From the NCBI GenBank assembly GCA_018263405.1, contig JAANXG010000005.1, forward strand, positions 1 through 12,847: a DNA stretch of 12,847 bases, in the 5' to 3' direction. The notes under the pieces were generated by a model. It ran no database searches. It worked only from the letters and a program-made list of their open reading frames with translations, and was not told where the DNA came from. The position numbers and the translations under genes are program-made. Positions within the stretch are counted from its first letter, which is position 1. Each line of letters opens with the position of its first letter. Positions 1-6,284 of this stretch are shown here, piece by piece. The DNA is from Gammaproteobacteria bacterium. Its GTDB lineage: Bacteria; Pseudomonadota; Gammaproteobacteria; Arenicellales; JAANXG01.

Positions 1-198
1 CCACTTTCCCGATTTATTTCGTTAAATAGCTGGCTATTCGCCTCAATAAATCGAAAAATTGGTCTCGATTTCCCACCTACCTCGCTACGATCCCCTAAGT
101 CCGACAGGCTCCTCGTTAGAGTTTTCCGAGTTAAACTCCGATCTGTTCGGTGTCTTCGACTTTATTTTTCAACAAATTTCCTGAACTAGGAGAGAATT
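1..198. other. AT-rich intergenic leader upstream of tatA
   Basis: This stretch holds no gene I can support. It is visibly richer in A+T than the coding DNA that follows. Frame 1 happens to stay open from base 1 to a TAG at 187-189, but the translation is a basic, low-complexity string unlike any family I know, so I do not call it. An imperfect palindrome lies at 10-53. No convincing sigma-70 promoter for tatA was found. The only clear signal near the end is the tatA ribosome binding site AGGAGAG at 188-194. Confidence 0.6.
10..53. repeat. Imperfect palindrome (two-tier stem-loop)
   Basis: CGATTTATT (10-18) pairs perfectly with AATAAATCG (45-53). Inside it, AATAG (25-29) pairs with CTATT (34-38) around a CTGG loop, and a six-by-six internal loop separates the two stems. 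A run of five A follows on the plus strand. It could be the 3' structure of a gene to the left or an operator for tatA. The low GC of the stems argues against a strong intrinsic terminator on the plus strand. Confidence 0.4.
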
Positions 199-483
199 AT
201 GGGCTTTGGCGGCATTAGTGTTTGGCAGCTACTGATCATTCTCGTGATCGTACTACTGTTGTTCGGCACGAAGAAACTCCGCAATATCGGCGGTGACCTG
301 GGCGGTGCGATCAAGAGTTTTAAAAAATCCATGAAGGACAGAGATAGCGAAGGCGATGGCGATGAGCGTGAGGAAGAGTCGGAGGAATCGGATGCCCAGC
401 TCGAAGATCAAGGCGATACCCTGAAAGAACGAGAGGATTCCGACGAATCGGGGGCCGGGTCGCCGAAGCAAAATCAGTCCTAA
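199..483 (+). CDS. tatA: Twin-arginine translocase subunit TatA
   Basis: TatA oligomerises in the inner membrane to form the passage for folded proteins with twin-arginine signals. The 94-residue protein has the family layout: a short periplasmic N-terminus, one membrane segment (about residues 6-22), the FGTKKL hinge (22-27), an amphipathic helix with the GGDLGGAIKSFKKSM pattern, then a long acidic, disordered tail rich in Glu, Asp and Ser. The ATG at 199 has a good AGGAGAG ribosome binding site at 188-194. It is first in a tatABC operon, with tatB starting 28 bases after its stop. Length is normal for the family. TatA and TatE cannot be separated by sequence alone, but the operon position supports TatA. 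Confidence 0.95.
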   Translation: MGFGGISVWQLLIILVIVLLLFGTKKLRNIGGDLGGAIKSFKKSMKDRDSEGDGDEREEESEESDAQLEDQGDTLKEREDSDESGAGSPKQNQS

Positions 484-511
484 AGACAACCCCGAACCGT
501 AGTCCGCCTGC

Positions 512-853
512 ATGTTCGATATCGGTTTTTTTGAGCTGTGCATCATCGGTGTCGTGGCTCTGCTGGTACTCGGCCCGGAGCGCCTGCCCCGCGCGGCGAG
601 GACCGCCGGTATGTGGGTCGGCCGGGCGAAACGCATGGTTACGCAGGTGAAACGCGATATCGACGAGGAGCTGCGCCAGGAGGAACTTCATGAGCTGCGC
701 GAAGCGAAGGAAAGCCTGTCGCAAACCCGGGAAAGCATGAATTCATTCAAGGAAGAACTGAATAAACAAGTCGATTCGGACAATAGCATAGGCGGTAAAA
801 CGCCCACCCCCGACACCCCGTCGGATTCCACCAGGCCCAATGAGTCCAATTAG
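512..853 (+). CDS. tatB: Twin-arginine translocase subunit TatB
   Basis: TatB works with TatC in the inner-membrane receptor that binds twin-arginine signal peptides. The 113-residue protein begins MFDIGFFEL, typical of TatB, with the conserved Glu8 in the membrane helix and the GPERLP hinge (21-26). It continues into a long charged amphipathic helix (about 27-95) and a polar tail. Spacing to tatA is 28 bases. No good Shine-Dalgarno is visible before the ATG, so translation may depend on tatA or be weak, which would fit the lower TatB stoichiometry. Its stop codon lies inside the left arm of an inverted repeat (848-871). Confidence 0.95.
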   Translation: MFDIGFFELCIIGVVALLVLGPERLPRAARTAGMWVGRAKRMVTQVKRDIDEELRQEELHELREAKESLSQTRESMNSFKEELNKQVDSDNSIGGKTPTPDTPSDSTRPNESN

Positions 854-871
854 TGTACCCCGTCACTAATT
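848..871. repeat. Inverted repeat in the tatB-tatC gap, copy 1 of the TGTACCCCGTC motif
   Basis: AATTAGTG (848-855) and CACTAATT (864-871) are perfect 8-base complements around the loop TACCCCGT. The left arm includes the tatB stop codon (851-853). The 17-mer TAGTGTACCCCGTCACT (851-867) recurs exactly at 12454-12470. Its core TGTACCCCGTC also recurs at 1784-1794. There is no U-tract, so it is not an intrinsic terminator. It may be a mobile palindromic repeat or an mRNA stem-loop that tunes tatC expression. Confidence 0.7.
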
Positions 872-901
872 CCCGGGGGCCACGACTACTCGAAACGATG
901 C

Positions 902-1687
902 ATGGCTGACCTGAATACCAAGGATTCGTTTATCTCCCACCTTGTGGAACTTCGTGATCGGATACTACGCAGTCTGCTCGTGGTGGCTGTATTGATCCTG
1001 GTATTGGTTCCGTTCGCCAACGACCTGTACGTTTTTTTCGCAAAACCCTTGATGGCAGCCTTGCCCGAAGGAACCTCCATGATTTCCACGGAACCGCATG
1101 GACCGTTTTTCGTTCCGCTGAAGCTGGTCATCGCGATTTCCGTAATCGGGGCGATGCCGTACCTGCTTCATCAGTTGTGGGCGTTTGTGGCACCGGGTTT
1201 GTACGATAACGAAAAAGCTCTGGCAATCCCTTTGCTGGTATCCAGTACGCTGTTGTTTTACCTTGGCGTCATGTTCGCGTATTTCGCCGTATTCCCTCTG
1301 ATATTCGCTTTTTTTACCAGCACAGCGCCGGAGGGCGTGGCGGTCATGACCGACATTAATGCGTATTTCAGCTTCTGTATGAAGCTGTTTTTCGCATTCG
1401 GCGTGTCATTTGAAGTGCCCGTTGCTACGGTCATTATGGTGAAAATGGGCATCACGACCCCTGATAGTCTCGTGGCAAAACGGCCTTATGTTATTGTTAC
1501 AGCCTTCATCGCCGGCATGCTCATGACGCCGCCGGATATTTTCTCCCAAACCCTTCTGGCGCTGCCAGTCTGGGTGCTATTCGAGCTGGGCGTGCGATTC
1601 TCCCGCCGCTTCCAACCGACCGAGGTTGATGAGGAAACGGAAGATGAAGATACTCGCGGGCCCGGTGCGGCAGGTACCGAAAAATAA
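902..1687 (+). CDS. tatC: Sec-independent translocase subunit TatC
   Basis: TatC is the multi-spanning inner-membrane core of the Tat receptor and binds the twin-arginine motif itself. The 261-residue protein shows the N-terminal HLVELRDR box (13-20), about six hydrophobic segments, the first periplasmic loop ending in PFFVPLKL, and the conserved FVAPGLYDNEK stretch (95-105), in which the acidic residue and PGL are family hallmarks. The last membrane pair is followed by an acidic cytoplasmic tail. The ATG at 902 is chosen because MADLNTKDSFISHLVELR aligns with known TatC N-termini; an out-of-frame ATG lies four bases upstream. The ribosome binding site is poor. A 48-base gap carrying a palindromic repeat separates it from tatB. 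Confidence 0.95.
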   Translation: MADLNTKDSFISHLVELRDRILRSLLVVAVLILVLVPFANDLYVFFAKPLMAALPEGTSMISTEPHGPFFVPLKLVIAISVIGAMPYLLHQLWAFVAPGLYDNEKALAIPLLVSSTLLFYLGVMFAYFAVFPLIFAFFTSTAPEGVAVMTDINAYFSFCMKLFFAFGVSFEVPVATVIMVKMGITTPDSLVAKRPYVIVTAFIAGMLMTPPDIFSQTLLALPVWVLFELGVRFSRRFQPTEVDEETEDEDTRGPGAAGTEK

Positions 1688-1783
1688 ACCCGTGCGTTTT
1701 TCCCCACCGGTTGCTGCCGGATAAATATGCCCGCATTTGGCGCCGAGGCGGGCCCATTTAGACAACATCAAAGCCCTTTTAGT

Positions 1784-1794
1784 TGTACCCCGTC
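1784..1794 (+). repeat. TGTACCCCGTC motif, copy 2
   Basis: The 11-base core TGTACCCCGTC is shared with 854-864 and 12457-12467, always on the plus strand. Here the flanks differ (GACC follows instead of ACT), so the palindrome is lost. It lies just upstream of the probable petABC promoter, with its last bases next to the position expected for a -35 element. That could be chance or could mean it was co-opted. Confidence 0.5.
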
Positions 1795-1814
1795 GACCCA
1801 AACCGAATCGCGTT

Positions 1815-1823
1815 TGCTATAAT
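1815..1823 (+). promoter_or_regulatory. Probable petABC promoter (extended -10)
   Basis: TGCTATAAT (1815-1823) is a perfect TATAAT -10 hexamer with an upstream TG, forming an extended -10 element. No good -35 is present; TCGACC (1793-1798) gives a weak match at 19-base spacing, and extended -10 promoters can work without one. The predicted start near 1830 leaves a leader of about 100 bases before petA. Confidence 0.65.
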
Positions 1824-1931
1824 CGCGCGCTGTTGGTGGGACACGGAACATCAAGCGGCAAGCCGACCGCCCGGAGATGGTCCCGGACTTGCGTCCCTTG
1901 TTAGCGGAAACATAACTCGTCAGGAGTACTC

Positions 1932-2531
1932 ATGGCCGAAGATCGTGTAGACAAACACCGGCGTCGATTCCTCACCGTGGTTACCACGGGCGTGGGCGCC
2001 GTCGGGGCCGTCGCGGCGGTGGTGCCTTTTGTGGGAAGCATGAGCCCTAGTGCGCGGGCCAAGGCCGCGGGCGCACCCGTCGAGGTCGACATCAGCAAAC
2101 TGCAGCCCGGTCAAATGCTCCGAGAGGAATGGCGAGGTAAACCGATCTTTATCGTTAAGCGCACGTCGGAGATGCTCGATACGCTGGACGGAGTACAAGG
2201 CGAGTTGCTCGATCCGGCTTCCGATGCCGGCCAACAGCCGGGTTATGTGGACATGGGAACCCGCTCATTGAAGCCGCATCTCCTGGTGCTCGTCGGTATC
2301 TGCACGCACCTCGGTTGTGCTCCGGTGGAGAAATTCGCCATGGGTGCGGAATCGGGACTGGGCGAGGACTGGCCGGGCGGCTTTTTCTGTCCCTGCCACG
2401 GTTCCAAGTTCGACCTGGCCGGTCGCGTGTACAAGGGCGTGCCGGCACCGTCGAACCTGGTGGTACCGCCGCACCGGTTTAAAACCGATACCATGATCGT
2501 CGTGGGCGAAGATCCGGAAGGAGTCGCGTAA
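1932..2531 (+). CDS. petA: Ubiquinol-cytochrome c reductase, Rieske iron-sulfur subunit
   Basis: The Rieske subunit takes the first electron from ubiquinol in the bc1 complex and passes it to cytochrome c1. The 199-residue protein starts with a twin-arginine signal (RRRFL at 10-14) and an uncleaved membrane anchor (about 17-35), followed by the soluble Rieske domain. Cluster ligands are visible in CTHLGC (124-129: Cys124, His126) and CPCHGS (153-158: Cys153, His156). Cys129 and Cys155 are in position for the structural disulfide. The ATG at 1932 has an AGGAG site at 1922-1926. Rieske proteins are exported folded by Tat, and tatABC lies immediately upstream. The stop codon shares a base with the petB start. 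Confidence 0.97.
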   Translation: MAEDRVDKHRRRFLTVVTTGVGAVGAVAAVVPFVGSMSPSARAKAAGAPVEVDISKLQPGQMLREEWRGKPIFIVKRTSEMLDTLDGVQGELLDPASDAGQQPGYVDMGTRSLKPHLLVLVGICTHLGCAPVEKFAMGAESGLGEDWPGGFFCPCHGSKFDLAGRVYKGVPAPSNLVVPPHRFKTDTMIVVGEDPEGVA

Positions 2532-3901
2532 TGTCTAAATTTCTGGAATGGGTGGATAGGCGATTCCCGCTTACGAAGACGTGGAACGAGCATCTGGCCG
2601 AATACTACGCGCCGAAGAATTTCAATTTCTGGTACTACTTCGGCTCGCTTGCGATGCTGGTGTTGGTGATCCAAATCGTTACCGGCATTTTTCTGACCAT
2701 GCATTACAATCCCGATGCGGAGACGGCGTTCGCGTCCGTCGAGTACATCATGCGCGATGTACCGTGGGGCTGGCTGATACGCTATCTGCACGCGATCGGC
2801 GGCTCGGCGTTCTTCGTGGTAGTCTATCTGCACATGTTCCGGGGCTTGCTCTACGGCTCCCACCGGGAGCCGCGGGAGCTGGTTTGGCTGCTCGGTTGCG
2901 TGATATTCGTGGTGCTGATGGCGGAATCCTTCATGGGCTACCTGCTGCCCTGGGGCAACATGTCTTTCTGGGGTGCCCAGGTCATTATTTCGTTGTTCGG
3001 TGCGATTCCGTTCGTCGGTGAGGGCCTTGCGGAATGGGTGCGTGGCGACTTCGTCGTGTCGGACGCGACACTGAAACGTTTCTTCGCTTTCCATGTCGCG
3101 GCGGTGCCCCTGATTCTGGCGGGCTTGGTATATCTGCATATCGTGGCGCTGCACCGGGTCGGTTCCAACAACCCGGACGGTATCGAGATCAAGAAAAACA
3201 AGGATGCCGACGGGGTGCCGAAGGACGGCATACCGTTCCATCCGTATTACTCCGTTAAGGATTTGGTCGGGGTCGTGGTGTTTCTGATTATTTACCTGGC
3301 GATCGTGTTTTTCCTCCCGGAGTTCTTCGGGCTATTCCTGGAAAAAGACAACTTCCTGCCGGCCGACCCGCTGCAGACGCCGGCCGATATCGTGCCGCTT
3401 TGGTATTTCACACCTTACTACTCTATCCTGCGCGCCACCACGGAAAGCCTGATGTGGTTCGTGCGCGGTTTGATCGTTCTCAGCGTGGTAGTCGCCTTTG
3501 TCCGCACGAGCAAGCCGACTGCCAAGGGCATCGCGGCGCTTGTCGGGGCGGGTTTTTTCATCGGTGCATTTATATTCACTCCGAAATTCTGGGGCGTTGT
3601 TCTGATGGGCTTTTCCATCGTGGCCCTGTTTTTACTGCCCTGGCTGGATCAGTCACCGGTCAGGTCGATCCGCTACCGCGGCTGGATGTACAAGACGGCA
3701 CTAGCGGTGTTCGTGTTCAGTTTCGTTATTCTCGGCTACATGGGTATGCACAACCCGGATCACGTCAGCCTGTTTATCTTTAAAAACGTAGTGTGGGCCC
3801 AGATCTGTACCATAACCTATGCCTTGTTCTTTATCCTGATGCCGTTGTACTCCGTTTGGGACAGAACTAAACCCGAACCGGAAAGGGTGAATTTTAAGTG
3901 A
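2531..3901 (+). CDS. petB: Ubiquinol-cytochrome c reductase, cytochrome b subunit
   Basis: Cytochrome b houses the two b hemes and the Qo and Qi quinone sites of the bc1 complex. The 456-residue protein has the four axial histidines in order: His87 (RYLHAIGG), His101 (VYLHMF), His188 (FAFHVAA) and His203 (VYLHIV). The Qo motif reads PLWY (289-292), where mitochondria have PEWY and most beta/gammaproteobacteria have PVWY. Between ILRA and KFWGVVLM lies an extra stretch (about 303-351) with up to two further hydrophobic segments; from memory this is also found in other beta/gamma cytochromes b, and it accounts for the length over about 400. The start overlaps the petA stop by one base and the end overlaps petC by four, indicating translational coupling. 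Confidence 0.97.
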   Translation: MSKFLEWVDRRFPLTKTWNEHLAEYYAPKNFNFWYYFGSLAMLVLVIQIVTGIFLTMHYNPDAETAFASVEYIMRDVPWGWLIRYLHAIGGSAFFVVVYLHMFRGLLYGSHREPRELVWLLGCVIFVVLMAESFMGYLLPWGNMSFWGAQVIISLFGAIPFVGEGLAEWVRGDFVVSDATLKRFFAFHVAAVPLILAGLVYLHIVALHRVGSNNPDGIEIKKNKDADGVPKDGIPFHPYYSVKDLVGVVVFLIIYLAIVFFLPEFFGLFLEKDNFLPADPLQTPADIVPLWYFTPYYSILRATTESLMWFVRGLIVLSVVVAFVRTSKPTAKGIAALVGAGFFIGAFIFTPKFWGVVLMGFSIVALFLLPWLDQSPVRSIRYRGWMYKTALAVFVFSFVILGYMGMHNPDHVSLFIFKNVVWAQICTITYALFFILMPLYSVWDRTKPEPERVNFK

Positions 3902-4620
3902 AGAAGTTAATACTGATCCTTATTCTGGCCGCGGTGTCTCCCTCCAGCCTGGCGGCGGAGGCCACCGAGCCTCTCGACCCGGTGTACACCAATCTGGGCA
4001 ACAAGGCGTCGCTGCAGCGCGGCGCCAAGCTGTTCGTCAACTACTGCTTGTCGTGCCACAGTGCGGCGTACATGCGCTACAACCGCATGGGCAGAGACCT
4101 GGGTATCAGCCAGGGCAACATCGATGAGCACATGATGTTTGCCGCCGACAAGCCCGGAGCTCTGATGACAGTCAGCATGCCGGAAGTTAAAGCCAAACAG
4201 TGGTTTGGAACCGCGCCGCCGGATCTGTCTCTTATTACTCGGGTGCGCAAACCGGAGTGGGTTTATTCTTACCTGCGGCGGTTTTACTTCGACGCGGAGT
4301 CTCCCCATGGATGGAACAATTCCCTGTTCGAGAACGTGGCTATGCCGCACGTATTGTACGAACTTCAGGGTGTGCAGCGCCTAACCGGCCATGACGAGCA
4401 CGGGTATCCTCGGTTCGAGATGCAAGCTCCCGGTACAATGACGCCCGAGGAATACGACGAGGCCATGCAAGACCTGACTAATTTTTTGGTTTATCTGGGC
4501 GAACCGGCCAAGCTCGAGCGTTACAAAATCGGGACTATCGTCATGTTGTTTCTTGCCGGCTTGCTCGTATTGTCTTATTTTTTGAAGAAAGAATACTGGC
4601 GAGACATACATTATTCGTGA
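3898..4620 (+). CDS. petC: Ubiquinol-cytochrome c reductase, cytochrome c1 subunit
   Basis: Cytochrome c1 accepts electrons from the Rieske cluster and reduces a soluble or membrane cytochrome c. The 240-residue protein has a cleavable Sec signal (hydrophobic 3-14, Ala-Ala-Glu cleavage near 19-21) and the covalent heme site CLSCH (50-54). The probable sixth heme ligand is Met149 in ENVAMPHVL. A C-terminal membrane anchor (about 210-229) is followed by a short basic tail. The start is GTG at 3898, overlapping the petB stop as GTGA. The MKKLILILIL signal sequence supports this start. It completes a three-subunit bacterial bc1 operon, with sspA beginning 19 bases after its stop. Confidence 0.96.
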   Translation: MKKLILILILAAVSPSSLAAEATEPLDPVYTNLGNKASLQRGAKLFVNYCLSCHSAAYMRYNRMGRDLGISQGNIDEHMMFAADKPGALMTVSMPEVKAKQWFGTAPPDLSLITRVRKPEWVYSYLRRFYFDAESPHGWNNSLFENVAMPHVLYELQGVQRLTGHDEHGYPRFEMQAPGTMTPEEYDEAMQDLTNFLVYLGEPAKLERYKIGTIVMLFLAGLLVLSYFLKKEYWRDIHYS

Positions 4621-4639
4621 TCCGGCATGAATTAGGGTG

Positions 4640-5269
4640 ATGGTTACGTCAGCGGGTCGCCGGTCTGTAATGGTGCTGTTTTCAGCACCTGATTGTATAT
4701 ATAGCCACAGCTGTCGCTTAGTGCTGGTTGAAAAAGCCGTGGAATGCGACATTGTCGACGTTGGCGACCAGGACGCGACGTATAAACTCGCAGAGCTCAA
4801 TCCGTATAACGAGACCCCCACGCTAGTCGACCGTGAATTGGTCATTTACGGGACCCGGGTCGTCAATGAGTATCTCGAGGAGCGCCTGCCTCACCCGCCC
4901 CTCATGCCTATTGACCCGGTCAATCGAGCCCGGGCACGATTGATCATGATGCGTTTTGACCGCGAATGGATCGGCACTTATCCACCGATCGCGGAAAGTG
5001 CACAACCCATGAAGGCGGAACAGCTCAAGGAGGTTCGTGACGGGCTTATATCCATGTCACCAACGCTCTCGGATCAACCGTATATGCTCGGTGTGGAGTT
5101 TAGCCTTGTGGATTGCATCGTTGCGCCGTTCCTGTGGCGGTTGCCGGCCATGGGCATCGAACTCCCCGCGCAAGCGAAGCCCGTGATCGACTACGCCAAC
5201 CGGTTGTTCGAACGCCCCGCTTTCCGCGCCAGTTTGACCGACGCCGAGAAAGAAATGCGGCGAAAATGA
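4640..5269 (+). CDS. sspA: Stringent starvation protein A (GST-fold RNA polymerase-associated)
   Basis: SspA binds RNA polymerase holoenzyme and, in enterics, supports stationary-phase and acid-stress transcription. The 209-residue protein has a thioredoxin-like N-terminal domain (RRSVMVLFS, then CIYSHSCR), the ELNPYNETPTLVDRELVIYG segment, and PHPPLMPIDPV, a strong SspA signature in the linker. The helical C-terminal domain contains FSLVDCIVAPFLWRLP and ends SLTDAEKEMRRK. I chose ATG 4640 because the family has a short N-terminal extension before RRSVM; GTG 4637 and ATG 4670 remain possible. The ribosome binding site (AGGG, 4634-4637) is too close to be ideal, so coupling to petC is likely. 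The petABC-sspAB order is common in beta/gammaproteobacteria. Confidence 0.93.
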   Translation: MVTSAGRRSVMVLFSAPDCIYSHSCRLVLVEKAVECDIVDVGDQDATYKLAELNPYNETPTLVDRELVIYGTRVVNEYLEERLPHPPLMPIDPVNRARARLIMMRFDREWIGTYPPIAESAQPMKAEQLKEVRDGLISMSPTLSDQPYMLGVEFSLVDCIVAPFLWRLPAMGIELPAQAKPVIDYANRLFERPAFRASLTDAEKEMRRK

Positions 5270-5652
5270 TTGCCACCAAACCTTATCTAATCAGAGCAAT
5301 ACGGGACTGGGCTCGAGACAATAATCTTACGCCCCAGATTCTCGTCGATGCCGCGGTGGACGGGGTTCGTGTCCCGCAAAGTTTTATTTCCGACGGCCGG
5401 ATTTTGCTAAATATTGGCGACCGGGCCGTGGAACTGCTTGAAATGGGTAATGAGTCCCTGTCTTTCTCCGCACGGTTTAACGGGACGCCACGCAACATCG
5501 AAGTGCCGATCGAATCCGTGCTGGCTATTTTCGCCCGAGAGAACGGTCAGGGCATCTTCTTCAAGGATTTGGAGGGCTCTCCCGATCCCGGCCAAAAGGA
5601 CGAAAAGGAGTCTGAAAAGCTGGTTAAACCGAGTTTAAAACTCGTCAAATAG
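5266..5652 (+). CDS. sspB: ClpXP protease specificity-enhancing factor SspB
   Basis: SspB delivers ssrA-tagged, ribosome-stalled products and some other substrates to ClpXP. The 128-residue protein has the substrate-binding domain (MIATKPYLIRAIRDW through FARENGQGIFF, about residues 1-102), including SFSARFNGTPRNIEVPIESVLAIFARENG. A Glu/Lys/Asp-rich flexible linker follows, then a C-terminal KPSLKLVK that matches the ClpX-binding tail known from E. coli SspB (RPALRVVK). The ATG at 5266 overlaps the sspA stop as ATGA. A longer in-frame reading from 5113 exists but would sit entirely on sspA and has no homology to the family, so it is rejected. The adaptor gene lies directly before another ATP-dependent protease, hslVU. 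Confidence 0.95.
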   Translation: MIATKPYLIRAIRDWARDNNLTPQILVDAAVDGVRVPQSFISDGRILLNIGDRAVELLEMGNESLSFSARFNGTPRNIEVPIESVLAIFARENGQGIFFKDLEGSPDPGQKDEKESEKLVKPSLKLVK

Positions 5653-5653
5653 G

Positions 5654-5680
5654 CTTGAATCCCGGGGTTTCGATCCCCAT
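5654..5680 (+). promoter_or_regulatory. Probable heat-shock (sigma-32/RpoH) promoter of hslVU
   Basis: CTTGAA (5654-5659) and CCCCAT (5675-5680) match the two halves of the classical sigma-32 promoter (CTTGAA and CCCCATnT) with 15 bases between them, inside the usual range. It sits in the only gap between sspB and hslV, about 55 bases before the hslV start. hslVU is a known RpoH regulon operon in E. coli, which supports the assignment. The first base lies two bases after the sspB stop. Confidence 0.75.
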
Positions 5681-5734
5681 CAACACCGTTTGGGCCGCAA
5701 TTTGAATCTAACTCCAATCCCCGGGAGTGTCGGT

Positions 5735-6283
5735 ATGTCTTATGAACCACATGGCACCACCATCCTCTCCGTGCGCCGCAAGGACCATGTGGTGATCGGT
5801 GGGGACGGGCAGGTATCGTTGGATACGACCGTGATGAAGGGAAATGCGCGCAAAGTGCGCCGTTTATTCAAAGATCAGGTGCTGGCGGGTTTCGCCGGTG
5901 GTACCGCTGATGCATTTACTCTTTTCGAACGCTTCGAAGGTAAGCTTGAAAAACACCAAGGCAATTTGACACGTGCGGCGGTGGAGCTGGCGAAGGACTG
6001 GCGCACCGATCGCATGCTGCGGCGACTGGAGGCCCTCCTGGCGGTGGCCGACAAGCAGGCTTCCCTGATTATTTCCGGTAATGGCGATGTGATTGAACCC
6101 GAAGCGGGCATCATGGCGATCGGGTCCGGCGGAGCGTATGCCCAGGCAGCGGCCCGGGCGCTGGTGGACAATACCGAATTCGATGCGCGCCAGATTGTGG
6201 AAAAGAGCCTGAGCATAGCCGCCGATATTTGCATATACACGAACAAGAACGTGACGATCGAATCGATTGGAGGTTCCGACTAA
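5735..6283 (+). CDS. hslV: ATP-dependent protease subunit HslV (ClpQ peptidase)
   Basis: HslV forms the double-hexamer proteolytic chamber of the HslUV (ClpYQ) protease. It is an N-terminal threonine hydrolase related to proteasome beta subunits. The 182-residue reading has a seven-residue propeptide, MSYEPHG, before TTILSVRRK, so Thr8 becomes the catalytic N-terminus after processing. The body is highly conserved: GDGQVSLDTTVMKGNARKVRR, AGFAGGTADAFTLFERFE, LAKDWRTDRMLRRLEA and the GSGGAYA loop. ATG 5735 has a GGGAG site at 5723-5727 with good spacing. An in-frame ATG at 5690 is rejected because it has no such site and would add 15 unrelated residues. hslU starts one base after the stop. Confidence 0.96.
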   Translation: MSYEPHGTTILSVRRKDHVVIGGDGQVSLDTTVMKGNARKVRRLFKDQVLAGFAGGTADAFTLFERFEGKLEKHQGNLTRAAVELAKDWRTDRMLRRLEALLAVADKQASLIISGNGDVIEPEAGIMAIGSGGAYAQAAARALVDNTEFDARQIVEKSLSIAADICIYTNKNVTIESIGGSD

Positions 6284-6284
6284 C

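Noticed and set aside
1..189. Open frame 1 as the tail of an upstream gene
   Set aside because: The composition is AT-rich and basic with no recognisable domain; it contains a palindrome and is most likely open by chance.
1729..1753. GCCCGC/GCGGGC stem-loop after tatC as a terminator
   Set aside because: It has only six pairs, a 13-base loop and no T-run. The end of the tatABC transcript remains unplaced.
2243..3241. Long minus-strand ORF of 332 codons
   Set aside because: It is antisense to petA and petB, which are strongly supported; the translation is His/Gln/Arg-rich, as expected for a shadow of a GC-rich gene.
5113..5265. N-terminal extension of sspB from 5113
   Set aside because: It lies entirely within sspA, has no SspB homology, and the ATG at 5266 overlapping the sspA stop gives the family N-terminus.
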